This document shows, one piece after another, positions 1 to 9,127 of a stretch of 43,977 nt of DNA. The notes under the pieces were generated by a model. It did no database searches and was not told the origin of the DNA. It was given only the letters and a program-made list of their open reading frames with translations. The translations under genes were made by a program, and so were the position numbers. The stretch lies in NCBI GenBank assembly GCA_937920545.1, contig CAKZUG010000025.1:1-43977 (forward strand). The letters are read 5' to 3'. The DNA is from an uncultured Saccharophagus sp. (GTDB lineage Bacteria; Pseudomonadota; Gammaproteobacteria; Pseudomonadales; Cellvibrionaceae). Positions within the stretch are counted from its first letter, which is position 1, and every line of letters starts with the position of its first letter.

Positions 1-820
1 TTAGGCAATATAATGTCATACAGGCATTCATCTAAAAAAATAGAGGATAAATAAAAGACTAAAGAAGCTATGCACTATAAAAATCAATAACACACGACAT
101 AAATTTTTTAATACAAGCAACGCCATCTTATATATCCAAAACACAGCTATATTGTATAAAAGCCTTCAAAAAATAAAGCTCTATTTGTCCTATAACTATA
201 TTGTGCCTACACCAATTACAAGCTTATGTAAAAATTTATCATCCGATTTTTAGAGATTTTCTAAGTATGACCAACAAATACAGACGAAAACATGTTAATG
301 AAAACCAACAAACTATTTGTCTATGATGTTTTTACTTTGACTCACCAGAGATAGAATAAAATCTGATGTAGTTAAGCATTCGGCAATTACATTTATTATT
401 TTTTACCGCCCCATACTTATTTGTAATGTTAAATTACGGCGCGGATACTATCGTAAAACACACAGACACACTACTTTAGACTTACATTAAAATAACAAAA
501 AGCATTACTAAAGTAACTACTTATGCCAAATGAAAATAAGGTGTGCCAAAAAATAAACCCAACGCATCTCACATACAAGCAAACGATAAAAACGACCTCA
601 TACACATAAAGTAAAATTAAACCAAGCACATCATCAATCAAAGCATCGACAGCACCTTTGAGTCAGGAAAATACTGGCGTCTCCCCGTACATTTGAACCC
701 TGTAGATATAAAACATTACCTTTTTAGTACTCCTGTACGTAGATATTAACTTCCGCTATATTCTTTCAAGCCTTAGGTTAACCTCGGGCACTTCCGTTCA
801 ACACTTACCTAAGGAACATC
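1..820. other. AT-rich intergenic leader without a supported gene
   Basis: No open frame with plausible protein character and no RNA gene is recognisable in this 820-base stretch. It is strongly AT-rich and full of stops in all frames. The only structure I can support is the inverted repeat next to the antiporter start (771-814, listed separately). A short minus-strand frame starting near position 36 runs off the left edge, but it is too short to call. Confidence 0.6.
771..814 (+). promoter_or_regulatory. Inverted repeat covering the antiporter Shine-Dalgarno site
   Basis: CCTTAGGT (771-778) and ACCTAAGG (807-814) are perfect 8-bp complements separated by 28 bases. The right arm contains the AAGG of the ribosome-binding site (AAGGA, 811-815) that serves the ATG at 821. 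If the mRNA starts upstream of 771, the hairpin would hide the ribosome-binding site. The left arm also overlaps a 10-bp palindrome, AGGTTAACCT (775-784), so a protein operator is the alternative reading. Confidence 0.4.
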
Positions 821-2659
821 ATGTCAACCATTTTAACTTTTGGCTTTATTGGCTTATTGGGCTTCATCTGCCAATGGCTCGCCTGGCGAACAAAGCAACC
901 CGCTATTTTATTTTTGCTTATTGTGGGGATTTTAGTGGGGCCGATAACGGGCACGCTCGATGCCGATGCACTATTTGGCGATCTGCTTTTTCCATTTGTA
1001 TCGCTTGCCGTTGCCGTGATTTTATTTGAGGGCAGCTTAACGCTTAAATTTACCGAGCTAAAAGGCATAGGGTCAACGGTATGGCGCATGGTGTCGTACG
1101 GCGCATTCATAAATTGTGTGATCATTACTGTTGCCTGCCATTACCTTATTGGTTTGGATTGGCAGCTAAGCGCGTTATTTGGTGCCATTATGGTGGTGAC
1201 TGGGCCTACAGTAATTATGCCCATTTTAAGAGCAGTTAGGCCTAACACCAAAATATCGAATATATTACGCTGGGAAGGCATTGTGATTGACCCCCTCGGT
1301 GCCTTGTTTGCCGTATTGGTATTCGAATGGATTGTGGTAGATCTAACAAACGGCAGCCACGCGCACATTGCCGTAGTGTTTTTACAAACCATTGTCATTG
1401 GCACTGTTATCGGCGCTATCGCCGCCTATGCGCTAGGCATATTGCTACGTAAAAAATGGATACCCGAATACTTACAAAATTTTGCATCTATCGCTTTTGT
1501 GGGCATTGCTTTTACGCTATCGGATACGCTTATGCATGAGTCTGGCTTATTGGCAGTCACCGTAATGGGCATTTGGCTAGCCAATATGAAGGGTGTGAAT
1601 ACACGGGGTATTTTAGAGTTTAAAGAAAGCCTCACGCTTATTTTTGTCTCGACACTGTTTATTTTACTGGCCGCTCGCTTACAGCTAGATGCACTTACCA
1701 GCCTTGGCTTTGGTGCGCTGGCATTGCTCGCCGTTATGATTTTTATCGCTCGACCCATTAAAGTGTGGGTTAGTACAATTGGCTCATCGCTAAAATTAAA
1801 TGAAAAAGCCATGATTTCATGGCTTGGCCCACGAGGGATTGTAGCCGCAGCTATATCGGCCTTATTTGCACTTAAACTTGAAAATCTAGGTGTCGAGCAG
1901 GCGAGTATTTTAGTACCGCTATCCTTTAGCTTAATTATTGGCACGGTGGTTATTCAAAGTTTAACAGCCAAACCTATGGCTGGGTTGCTAGGTGTCAGAC
2001 AAAAAGACGCAAACGGCTACCTAATTATTGGCGCAAATCCTGTCGCAATAGCAATGGGAAAAGCGCTTAAAAAGGCTGGTATCGAGGTTACGCTCTGTGA
2101 TAATCAATGGGCTAATATCAGTGACGCGCGGATGGCTGAACTCAAAACATATTACGGTAACCCTATTTCTGATCATGCCGACTTATACCTGGACACATCG
2201 GCGTTAGGCGGCATGCTGGGCTTATCGCACTTTAGCGAGAAAAATACTTCAGCGGCACTGCGCTTTAAAGAAGAATTTGAGTCTGAGCGTATCTATACGT
2301 TAGCCACCAAAGAAGATAACCATGATACCGATAAACATAAGACTAGCAGCCACTATAAAGGGCATGTTTTATTCAGCAAAAATACTGATTACGCCAAACT
2401 CGTACTGGCTATTAATGCAGGCGCTGAAATCACACAAACCACACTAACGGATGAATTCACGTTTACAGACTGGCAGGACCACCATAAAAGCGCCAGCACT
2501 GCCTTATTTGCTGTCACACCAGACAAGGACGTTATATGGTTCACACAGCAAGCATCTGTTGAGCCACAGGCTCAGTGGGAGTTATTTGCACTGTCTAACA
2601 AATCTAACAAAATGGAAAAATCAGACAGTCAACGATTAAAAAGCGACCATAAACAATAG
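821..2659 (+). CDS. Cation/proton antiporter (CPA family) with C-terminal RCK-like domain
   Basis: A 612-residue inner-membrane monovalent cation/H+ exchanger, likely Na+ or K+ for H+. About 12 hydrophobic segments fill residues 1-385. The transport core shows TGPTVIMP (about 127-134) and EGIVIDPLG (about 152-160), whose Asp corresponds to the ion-binding Asp of this superfamily; it is preceded by Ile rather than the Asn usual in NhaP proteins. From about residue 395 a Rossmann-like segment (GYLIIGANPVAIAMG) resembles the TrkA-N/RCK regulatory domain of Kef- and NhaP-type carriers, followed by a polar tail. The start is chosen for AAGGA eight bases upstream and because the membrane core begins at once. 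The gene stands alone and ends at a terminator shared with the convergent GH3 gene. Ion preference cannot be read from sequence. Confidence 0.85.
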   Translation: MSTILTFGFIGLLGFICQWLAWRTKQPAILFLLIVGILVGPITGTLDADALFGDLLFPFVSLAVAVILFEGSLTLKFTELKGIGSTVWRMVSYGAFINCVIITVACHYLIGLDWQLSALFGAIMVVTGPTVIMPILRAVRPNTKISNILRWEGIVIDPLGALFAVLVFEWIVVDLTNGSHAHIAVVFLQTIVIGTVIGAIAAYALGILLRKKWIPEYLQNFASIAFVGIAFTLSDTLMHESGLLAVTVMGIWLANMKGVNTRGILEFKESLTLIFVSTLFILLAARLQLDALTSLGFGALALLAVMIFIARPIKVWVSTIGSSLKLNEKAMISWLGPRGIVAAAISALFALKLENLGVEQASILVPLSFSLIIGTVVIQSLTAKPMAGLLGVRQKDANGYLIIGANPVAIAMGKALKKAGIEVTLCDNQWANISDARMAELKTYYGNPISDHADLYLDTSALGGMLGLSHFSEKNTSAALRFKEEFESERIYTLATKEDNHDTDKHKTSSHYKGHVLFSKNTDYAKLVLAINAGAEITQTTLTDEFTFTDWQDHHKSASTALFAVTPDKDVIWFTQQASVEPQAQWELFALSNKSNKMEKSDSQRLKSDHKQ

Positions 2660-2683
2660 TAAACACAGCAAAACGTTTGCATA

Positions 2684-2718
2684 TAAAAAAAGGCAGCTCA
2701 TTGAACTGCCTTTTTTTG
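2684..2718. terminator. Bidirectional intrinsic terminator between antiporter and GH3 genes
   Basis: GGCAG (2692-2696) pairs with CTGCC (2706-2710). An A-tract lies before the stem and a T-tract after it, so the structure has a U-tract on both transcripts. It sits between two convergent stop codons (2659 and 2747), as expected for a shared terminator. Confidence 0.85.
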
Positions 2719-2746
2719 CTTGTTACCTATGAGGTGCTATTTGACG

Positions 2747-5026
2747 TTATTTAACATTAAACGTGGCCAACAATGGCGTAACAGATGAACCGCCAACACT
2801 CACGGTAAACTCACCGCTTTCCACCACTTGTTTCATGTTTATATCGGTTAACATAAGCATATCGGGCGTAATCTCAAACGTCACTTTTTGTGATTGACCA
2901 GGTTTTAATGTGACCTTCTCAAACGCCTTCAGCTCTTTAGCTGGACGAAGTACGCTACCGATCATATCTTGAATATAAAGCTGTACTACTTCTTTGCCTT
3001 CAACATCGCCCGTATTTTTAACACGCACCGATACCGTTAATGACTCGTCTTTAGCAATACGCTTTTTAGATACTTTCAACTTTGAATACCCAAACTCCGT
3101 GTAGCTCAAACCAAATCCAAACGGGTACAGCGGGCCTTCTTCAGTAAACATATAACGCTTTTTAAGGTTGATATTTTTACGGCTATAGTGAAACGGAATC
3201 TGACCAATGCTACGCGGCACAGTGACAGGCAATTTACCCGATGGATTTGTGTTGCCAATAATCATATCAGCTAACGCAATATCGCCATGTTCGCTTAATT
3301 CCCACGCATCTAAAATAGCGTCGGCATGCTGTGAAATAGCATTAATAGATAGCGTACGACGGTGCTTAAGCACAACAATAACGGGCTTACCCAATGCTTT
3401 TACTTGCTTAATAAGCGCATCTTGCATCCCTACAGGGTCAATGCTTGCGCGGTCACCTAAACCTTTAGCAAAGTACGCTTCTTTTGCAGTGAATTCATCA
3501 CCGCCTAAAAACAACACAACCACATCCGATTTTTTTGCAGCAGCAAGGGCGTTATCAAATCCAGTTTGGGTTTCGCTTTGGGTTAATACGCGTGGCTCGT
3601 ATTGATCGCGGTCGGTTAATTCAAAGCCTTGCTCAACAATAAGCTCCACGTCATTACCCCAAACCTGCTTAAACTTCTCGGCAGCGCCTTCACGCATAAC
3701 AGGGCCAATTAAACCAACTTTTTTACCCTTCAGGAAGGCCAAACTCATGGGGAGCACGTCATTATTTTTTAGCAAAATAATCGATTCTGTATCCGCTTTA
3801 CGTGCAAGCGCAAGCGACTCGGTGTTACGCACGCTTTTGGCGACAGTGCTCACATCAATATACGGATTATCAAATAAACCTAAAATATATTTAGCACGTA
3901 GTACATGCCTAACAGCACGGTTGATATGCGGCATAATACTTGGGTCTTCTGTGGCTAAACGCGGTAACTGCGAGTAAGCCACATCGCTGTATAAATCGAT
4001 GTCCATACCCGCTTTTAAGCCCATTAAGGCGGCTTCATCGGCGTTTTCAGCTACGCCCATAAAAAAGAATAAACGCGCAATATCGTTAGAGTCAGATACT
4101 GCATAACCTTTAAAACCCCACTGCTTACGTAATATCTCGGTCATTAACTCGTAGCTACCGTGACTGGCTACGCCATTAATATCACCGTGAGATGCCATAA
4201 TACCCAATGTATCTGCACGCTGCACAGCGGCTTTAAACGGGGGGAGAATCTCATCAATAAACGTGCGGGGCGACACTTGTACTGAGGCAAAGTTAAGCCC
4301 CCCTTCAACCTGCCCGTAACCTGCAAAGTGCTTGGTTACCGCGCCAATATGTGTCCCTTGAGACATCCCTTTTACAGGGTTGCCCTGCACGCCATCAATG
4401 GCGGCAACCACCATTTCGGTCGTTAAATGAGTATCTTCACTGTAGGCTTCGCTCATGCGGCCAAAGCGTGGGTCACGCATAATATCGGCTTCTGGCGAAT
4501 GGCACATATGCAAGCCACGTAAACGCGCTTCACGGCCAATGGTATCCCATACCTGCTCGACCAACTCGGTATTCCAAGTCGCTGCCATATTCATTGGGCG
4601 GCTAAAACGCGTTGTACCCGTAGCATCAACGCCGTTGTATGCTTCCGTTACAAACAACGCAGGGATACCTAATCGGCTATTTTCAACAATGTATTTTTGA
4701 AGTTTATTATTGTGTAAAGCGGCGCGTTCGGGTGTTAAAAATTCGCCCGGGTTTTTAATGCCCGCAATACCGTGTTTTAGCCTTTTTTGAACATCGTCAG
4801 ATAAAACTAAGTCGTTATTTTCTGCAGCATTAATACCTTTATTGGCATGAAAAATACGCATTTGAGCGACTTTTTCCTCAAGCGTCATCTTGCTAAGTAG
4901 GCGCTCAACTTTTACTGATATTTCGGCCTCTTCCACTGGCGTCAATGCCTGCACTGCAACACAAGCAAAAAGGAGTAAGGAGGTAAGGAGCGGTGCTAGG
5001 GTTTTGCGGGGTATATTTATTATCAT
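2747..5026 (-). CDS. Glycoside hydrolase family 3, secreted (beta-glucosidase-like)
   Basis: A 759-residue exported GH3 enzyme that releases sugar from the non-reducing end of beta-linked oligosaccharides; the exact sugar is not predictable. A signal peptide covers about residues 1-27 (hydrophobic core followed by VQA; a nearby Cys makes a lipoprotein possible). The (beta/alpha)8 domain contains KHFAGYG (about 232-238) and the SDSND segment, whose Asp (about 312) is the expected nucleophile. The second domain holds GGDEFTAKE and GDRASIDPVGMQ, the region that supplies the acid/base Glu in GH3. A fibronectin-III-like domain closes the protein. I chose ATG 5026 over the in-frame GTG at 5035 because AGTGGA lies just upstream of the ATG. 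The gene follows the hybrid kinase by 47 bases on the same strand, which suggests sugar-responsive co-expression. Confidence 0.85.
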   Translation of the reverse strand: MIINIPRKTLAPLLTSLLLFACVAVQALTPVEEAEISVKVERLLSKMTLEEKVAQMRIFHANKGINAAENNDLVLSDDVQKRLKHGIAGIKNPGEFLTPERAALHNNKLQKYIVENSRLGIPALFVTEAYNGVDATGTTRFSRPMNMAATWNTELVEQVWDTIGREARLRGLHMCHSPEADIMRDPRFGRMSEAYSEDTHLTTEMVVAAIDGVQGNPVKGMSQGTHIGAVTKHFAGYGQVEGGLNFASVQVSPRTFIDEILPPFKAAVQRADTLGIMASHGDINGVASHGSYELMTEILRKQWGFKGYAVSDSNDIARLFFFMGVAENADEAALMGLKAGMDIDLYSDVAYSQLPRLATEDPSIMPHINRAVRHVLRAKYILGLFDNPYIDVSTVAKSVRNTESLALARKADTESIILLKNNDVLPMSLAFLKGKKVGLIGPVMREGAAEKFKQVWGNDVELIVEQGFELTDRDQYEPRVLTQSETQTGFDNALAAAKKSDVVVLFLGGDEFTAKEAYFAKGLGDRASIDPVGMQDALIKQVKALGKPVIVVLKHRRTLSINAISQHADAILDAWELSEHGDIALADMIIGNTNPSGKLPVTVPRSIGQIPFHYSRKNINLKKRYMFTEEGPLYPFGFGLSYTEFGYSKLKVSKKRIAKDESLTVSVRVKNTGDVEGKEVVQLYIQDMIGSVLRPAKELKAFEKVTLKPGQSQKVTFEITPDMLMLTDINMKQVVESGEFTVSVGGSSVTPLLATFNVK

Positions 5027-5041
5027 GGATTCCACTTATTA

Positions 5042-5058
5042 GCTGTTATTTTAACAGC
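5042..5058. promoter_or_regulatory. Small stem-loop between kinase stop and GH3 start
   Basis: GCTGTTA and TAACAGC form a perfect 7-bp stem with a 3-base loop in the 47-base gap between the kinase and the GH3 start. No U-tract follows, so it is not a classical terminator. It could be a processing or stability element, or a small operator. Confidence 0.3.
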
Positions 5059-5073
5059 ATAATATGGGAACAC

Positions 5074-7884
5074 TTAAACGCTTTCAAGCGCAGCTATAAC
5101 ATGTTTACTCTCTGTTTTAATCTCGTTGACTTTTTCCTGAATAGTTTCCGGCTTAAGGTTATCTACACGAGCTTCAAGATCTCTACTCATTTCCACCAAT
5201 CTCAATGCACCAAAATTACTTGCACTGCCTTTGATAGCATGGGATGTAAACCGTATTTTATTGATATCAATGCTCTCATCACTCATCGATTCATCTAGGT
5301 TAGATAAGTGTTCTTCAATATGGCTCGTAAAGCTATTAATAAGCGTACCCATAGCATCACCCATTTGAGATTTTAATTCATTAATTTTATTGATATCAAT
5401 TACATCATTGGGGTCTAACTTTATCTTATTGGATTCGCCATTATGGTTAGATGGAAGCTTTTCCACTCCACTCCATTTAGATAAAGTATATTCTAAACGT
5501 TCGCGACTGAGAGGCTTAGATAAAAAATCATCCATACCTTTTGCAAAACACTTCTCTTTCTCACCCGCCAAATTATTAGCCGTCATAGCAATAACCGTTA
5601 AATGTTCTTTTGTACCATATTCTTTATTACGGATAACATCAGTCGCAGTATACCCATCCATAATGGGCATATGACAATCCATCAAAATAATATCGAATTT
5701 TTTATTTTGTAATAACGTTAAACACTCTTTACCGTTTCTCGCAATCGATGCATCACAACCTAGTGCTTGCAGCATCCCTTTTGCAACCAACCAATTAGTT
5801 TCAATATCCTCTACAACTAAAACATTAAGCCCTTTAACTGACGCAACTGGTTTCAAAGACTCATCTACCGTTGGCGCGGGTTCATCCGCTGCAGACAGTA
5901 AATTCAAATGATCAAAGTACTTATGAAAAATGGGGTGGAAGCGATGCCTTACACTCGGTTTGGCAACATGATAATGAATAGGTAAAAGCGTTTCTTTTTT
6001 ACCTTGATCGTTCCAGCCAAGCGTTATATAAATTGTATTCTTTAAGCAATCTGGGCTATCCATTGTGCATAAAAAATCAAAATTTTCTTGTATGTTTTGA
6101 TCTAAAAAAATAACATCAATTGCATTTGATTCTGCAGATTGACCATAAATAAACTCTATAGATGCATCAATAGAGGCAACACTGATAATATTATTAACGT
6201 AAGGCCTTAGCATAAACTCAATTGAGTGCGACACCATTGAGACGGGAGAAATAACCAAGCAACGATTAATTTTATTAGGAGGGCAAGCGCTTTTATTTTT
6301 TATTCTAACGAGCGGTAATGTAAAGGAGAAGACACTTCCCTTTCCTTGCTCACTTGCCACACTTAAATCGCCCTCTAACATACTGACTAACTGGCGTGAA
6401 ATAGCTAGACCAAGACCTGTCCCACCAAACTGCCTGGATGGAGAATTATCACCTTGCGCAAATGCGTCAAATATTTTCTCTTTTGCTGTCTGGCTAATAC
6501 CTACGCCAGTATCCTCTACTGTAAATTCAACCTTCTCTTTTAAACCATTGTAAGCAAGCCCTTCAGAGCTTGGCTTAACGCTAACAAAAACACCGCCTCG
6601 CGTGGTAAATTTTAACGCGTTCCCAATTAAGTTAATAAGTATTTGGCGAATTTTATCTATGTCACCCTGATAAGTCATACCCAGTTTTTCTGACACATCA
6701 AAACAAAAATCTATTTCTTTCTCTATAGACTTTGAGCCTAGCAGTGCGACTATATCTTCAAGTGTTGATATAAGATCAAACTCTTTTTCGTCAACGGAGG
6801 CTTCTATAGACTCATTCTTTGAAAAATCTAAAACATCATCAATGAGTGTCAATAATGATTGTCCAGATTTACGAGCGATGCGTACATACTCTAACTGACT
6901 ATCACTTAAACCTTTTTCAGATAACAAATCGAGCATACCCAAAACACCGTTCATCGGCGTACGTAATTCATGGCTTACATTTGCAGCAAACTGTGCTTTT
7001 TCGGCCGCAGACTCATAAGCTTCATCGCGTGCTTTTTTAATTTCACGCTCACGGCGCTTTAACTCTATCATCATTCCGTTAAAGGCTTTCTTGATTTCAT
7101 AAATATCTTTTGGGCCGCTCAAATCAACAGACTCAACCACTCCGCCAGACTCTGCCTTTTGCATTAAGCGGGATAACTTTTCCATTGGACGGGTAATACG
7201 CTTTGCGGCAATCAAAAGTACAAGCAGTAAAAAAAAAGATAACCCCAATGAAATACTCAGATTAAATTTAAAAATTCCACGTGAAATGCTGTGTAATGAT
7301 GATTTACTGATTGCAAGCTTTACAATGCCAATCATCTCGGGTGTTTGATTAGTATTTGTCACAGAAGATAAAGAAAAGTCAGGCTCAGATAAGCGTTGAT
7401 CATCCGCTCTCTTTATGCTCTCTTTCACTGCAGCTGTATCCTGCATAATAGGTGGGGATGCACTAATAGCTACGCTGCGTGTACCTATGATCACAGGCGC
7501 AGCAAAAATCAAATAAGATTGATCCTCAAAAATAATTTCAACAGAGTCTAATAAAGAAACAGGATAGCTTAAATTAACAACTTTACTGCCGCGCGAGTAT
7601 AACGTATCAAAATCAGGCGCAACAATAGAAATGCCATCAACATCTGGAAATGACATAAAAATATCAACCACCTCCTTTGCGTTATCTGGGCTTTTATAAA
7701 GCAAAGCCAGCTTACTCTGTTGGGCAATATTTTTGGCAAGTGAAAAGCTTTCTTCAATAATGCGTTCTTTAACCGCTTTTTTAGAAAAGTACGTGACAGT
7801 AAACGCTGTCAATAATGCTAGTAAAATTACACCCACACTAAAAATAACAATAAGTTGATTATGAAAACGTAAATTATTTAGCAT
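5074..7884 (-). CDS. BarA-type hybrid sensor histidine kinase with HPt domain
   Basis: A 936-residue inner-membrane phosphorelay kinase. Order: TM1 (about 10-32), periplasmic sensor region (33-205), TM2 (206-228), HAMP (229-282), HisKA with phospho-acceptor His about 305 in SHELRTP, HATPase with N-box NLIGNALKF (about 418-426), DTGVGI (459-464) and GGTGLGLAI (487-495). Next come a degenerate receiver-like region (about 540-655), an intact receiver (686-802, phospho-acceptor Asp about 736 in LMDCHMP) and a C-terminal HPt with His about 882 in SHAIKGSASNFGA. Its ATG overlaps the 3' end of the upstream binding-protein gene by 11 bases, so the two are probably translationally coupled and may form a sensor pair. 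No DNA-binding response regulator is encoded nearby, so the HPt must pass phosphate to an unlinked partner. Confidence 0.9.
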   Translation of the reverse strand: MLNNLRFHNQLIVIFSVGVILLALLTAFTVTYFSKKAVKERIIEESFSLAKNIAQQSKLALLYKSPDNAKEVVDIFMSFPDVDGISIVAPDFDTLYSRGSKVVNLSYPVSLLDSVEIIFEDQSYLIFAAPVIIGTRSVAISASPPIMQDTAAVKESIKRADDQRLSEPDFSLSSVTNTNQTPEMIGIVKLAISKSSLHSISRGIFKFNLSISLGLSFFLLLVLLIAAKRITRPMEKLSRLMQKAESGGVVESVDLSGPKDIYEIKKAFNGMMIELKRREREIKKARDEAYESAAEKAQFAANVSHELRTPMNGVLGMLDLLSEKGLSDSQLEYVRIARKSGQSLLTLIDDVLDFSKNESIEASVDEKEFDLISTLEDIVALLGSKSIEKEIDFCFDVSEKLGMTYQGDIDKIRQILINLIGNALKFTTRGGVFVSVKPSSEGLAYNGLKEKVEFTVEDTGVGISQTAKEKIFDAFAQGDNSPSRQFGGTGLGLAISRQLVSMLEGDLSVASEQGKGSVFSFTLPLVRIKNKSACPPNKINRCLVISPVSMVSHSIEFMLRPYVNNIISVASIDASIEFIYGQSAESNAIDVIFLDQNIQENFDFLCTMDSPDCLKNTIYITLGWNDQGKKETLLPIHYHVAKPSVRHRFHPIFHKYFDHLNLLSAADEPAPTVDESLKPVASVKGLNVLVVEDIETNWLVAKGMLQALGCDASIARNGKECLTLLQNKKFDIILMDCHMPIMDGYTATDVIRNKEYGTKEHLTVIAMTANNLAGEKEKCFAKGMDDFLSKPLSRERLEYTLSKWSGVEKLPSNHNGESNKIKLDPNDVIDINKINELKSQMGDAMGTLINSFTSHIEEHLSNLDESMSDESIDINKIRFTSHAIKGSASNFGALRLVEMSRDLEARVDNLKPETIQEKVNEIKTESKHVIAALESV

Positions 7885-8920
7885 TATTCGCTGCCGGGTT
7901 AATGAATGTATAACGGTCTAATTGATGCTCAGAGAAAGCGACCCCTAAATGCTTCGCAGTTAACGTGTTAACAACTACGCTTGCATCATGTGTAAACGCA
8001 ACAAATGGCTGCTGTTTAGGCTTAAACCTTATTGAGCTTAACCGTTCAACTAATTTATCACCCAAAGAGCTATAATCAGGCCGTAACGAAAAAATAACGC
8101 CTCGATTAACATCTAGATAGTTACTTGAAAAGACAAACATTTTTCGTTCCCATGCCTGCGACAAAATACCATTCACAATGGCGCTATCTACCTCTGCACT
8201 AGACAACAACCATAGAGCATCTCGCTTAGCGTCAATCTCCTTTATGGCGTTTTGAAACTTCACCGCCATATCACTTAGACCCTCACTTTCTAACGCAACA
8301 AGCGTAAGGCCCTTGGATTCAGCCTCTTTTTGAGCGACTTTTATTAACTCGTCATCACGCCCCTTTAAATATACAACAAATATTTTTTTACGCTTGGCAT
8401 CAAGTACACCTAACTGCTCAAATAAAATACGTGGCGAGGGGGAGGTAGAAATAGCAAAATAATCGCTACGGGATGTAGGTTTATCATCAACAAGCCCATA
8501 GACAATATCGAATTTGTGCTTATGGGACATACCGTTTAGGGCTGCTAACGCGGGGCGACCCAAACCAATAACGCATTGAGCTGCCTCTTTAAAAAGTTCA
8601 CTTTGAAGATTAGAGGGGGGGGCATTTCTATTGACAAAGCGCACACGAACATTCGGTTCTAGCAACTTAATACGCTCTATTGTCTCAACGTATTTCTTAT
8701 GCTCAACATCATCACCTTGAGCATAAACAATATAAATATATTCGTAGGAGGCTATACGTGACGCTTGGACCAATGATGTGGCACTAAACAAGCAGAAAAT
8801 AATAAGAGGAGCGCATAAAAGAAGACGGCATATAAATCGATAAGTAGCCTTAGCTAATATTCGAACATCATACATCGTGTGTAAAGGCCTATATTCTCGG
8901 CATTCCTTTTTACTGTCCAT
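7874..8920 (-). CDS. Periplasmic ABC-type substrate-binding protein (ABC_sub_bind-like)
   Basis: A 348-residue exported protein with the two-lobed periplasmic-binding fold typical of the uncharacterised ABC_sub_bind family. A basic N-terminus precedes a hydrophobic stretch (about 31-53, ending LVQA), consistent with a signal peptide. Segments such as YIYIVYAQGDD, CVIGLGRPALAAL, KKIFVVYLKG and ALWLLSSAEVDSAIV are the alternating strands of this fold. No ABC permease or ATPase gene is adjacent; the next gene is the hybrid kinase, which overlaps by 11 bases. This suggests a ligand-sensing partner for the kinase, as in TorT/TorS or LuxP/LuxQ, rather than a transporter. The start is supported by AAGGG about nine bases upstream; an internal Met at residue 16 is an alternative. 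Confidence 0.7.
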   Translation of the reverse strand: MDSKKECREYRPLHTMYDVRILAKATYRFICRLLLCAPLIIFCLFSATSLVQASRIASYEYIYIVYAQGDDVEHKKYVETIERIKLLEPNVRVRFVNRNAPPSNLQSELFKEAAQCVIGLGRPALAALNGMSHKHKFDIVYGLVDDKPTSRSDYFAISTSPSPRILFEQLGVLDAKRKKIFVVYLKGRDDELIKVAQKEAESKGLTLVALESEGLSDMAVKFQNAIKEIDAKRDALWLLSSAEVDSAIVNGILSQAWERKMFVFSSNYLDVNRGVIFSLRPDYSSLGDKLVERLSSIRFKPKQQPFVAFTHDASVVVNTLTAKHLGVAFSEHQLDRYTFINPAANNAK

Positions 8921-9076
8921 AACGCATACCCTTAAAAACTACCCGTAGAAACCCTACAATACGTGATAACTTTAGTATATCCACCACGCGTACTTTAAAT
9001 AAATCCATTCATCGTAGTATGAGCTGCTGTTTACTTACAACTGTTGCGCTTTAAAACTGTGATACTCCTCAAATAG

Positions 9077-9117
9077 TTCATTGCCTTAATTATATATCGC
9101 TTAAATAAGGCAATGAA
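9077..9117. terminator. 12-bp inverted repeat downstream of pgk
   Basis: TTCATTGCCTTA (9077-9088) and TAAGGCAATGAA (9106-9117) are perfect complements separated by a 17-base AT-rich loop, just after the pgk stop codon on the minus strand. There is no U-tract, so a Rho-independent terminator is not clear. A 3'-end stabiliser, or an operator for the downstream binding-protein operon, are alternatives. Confidence 0.4.
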
Positions 9118-9127
9118 ATCAGTCATA

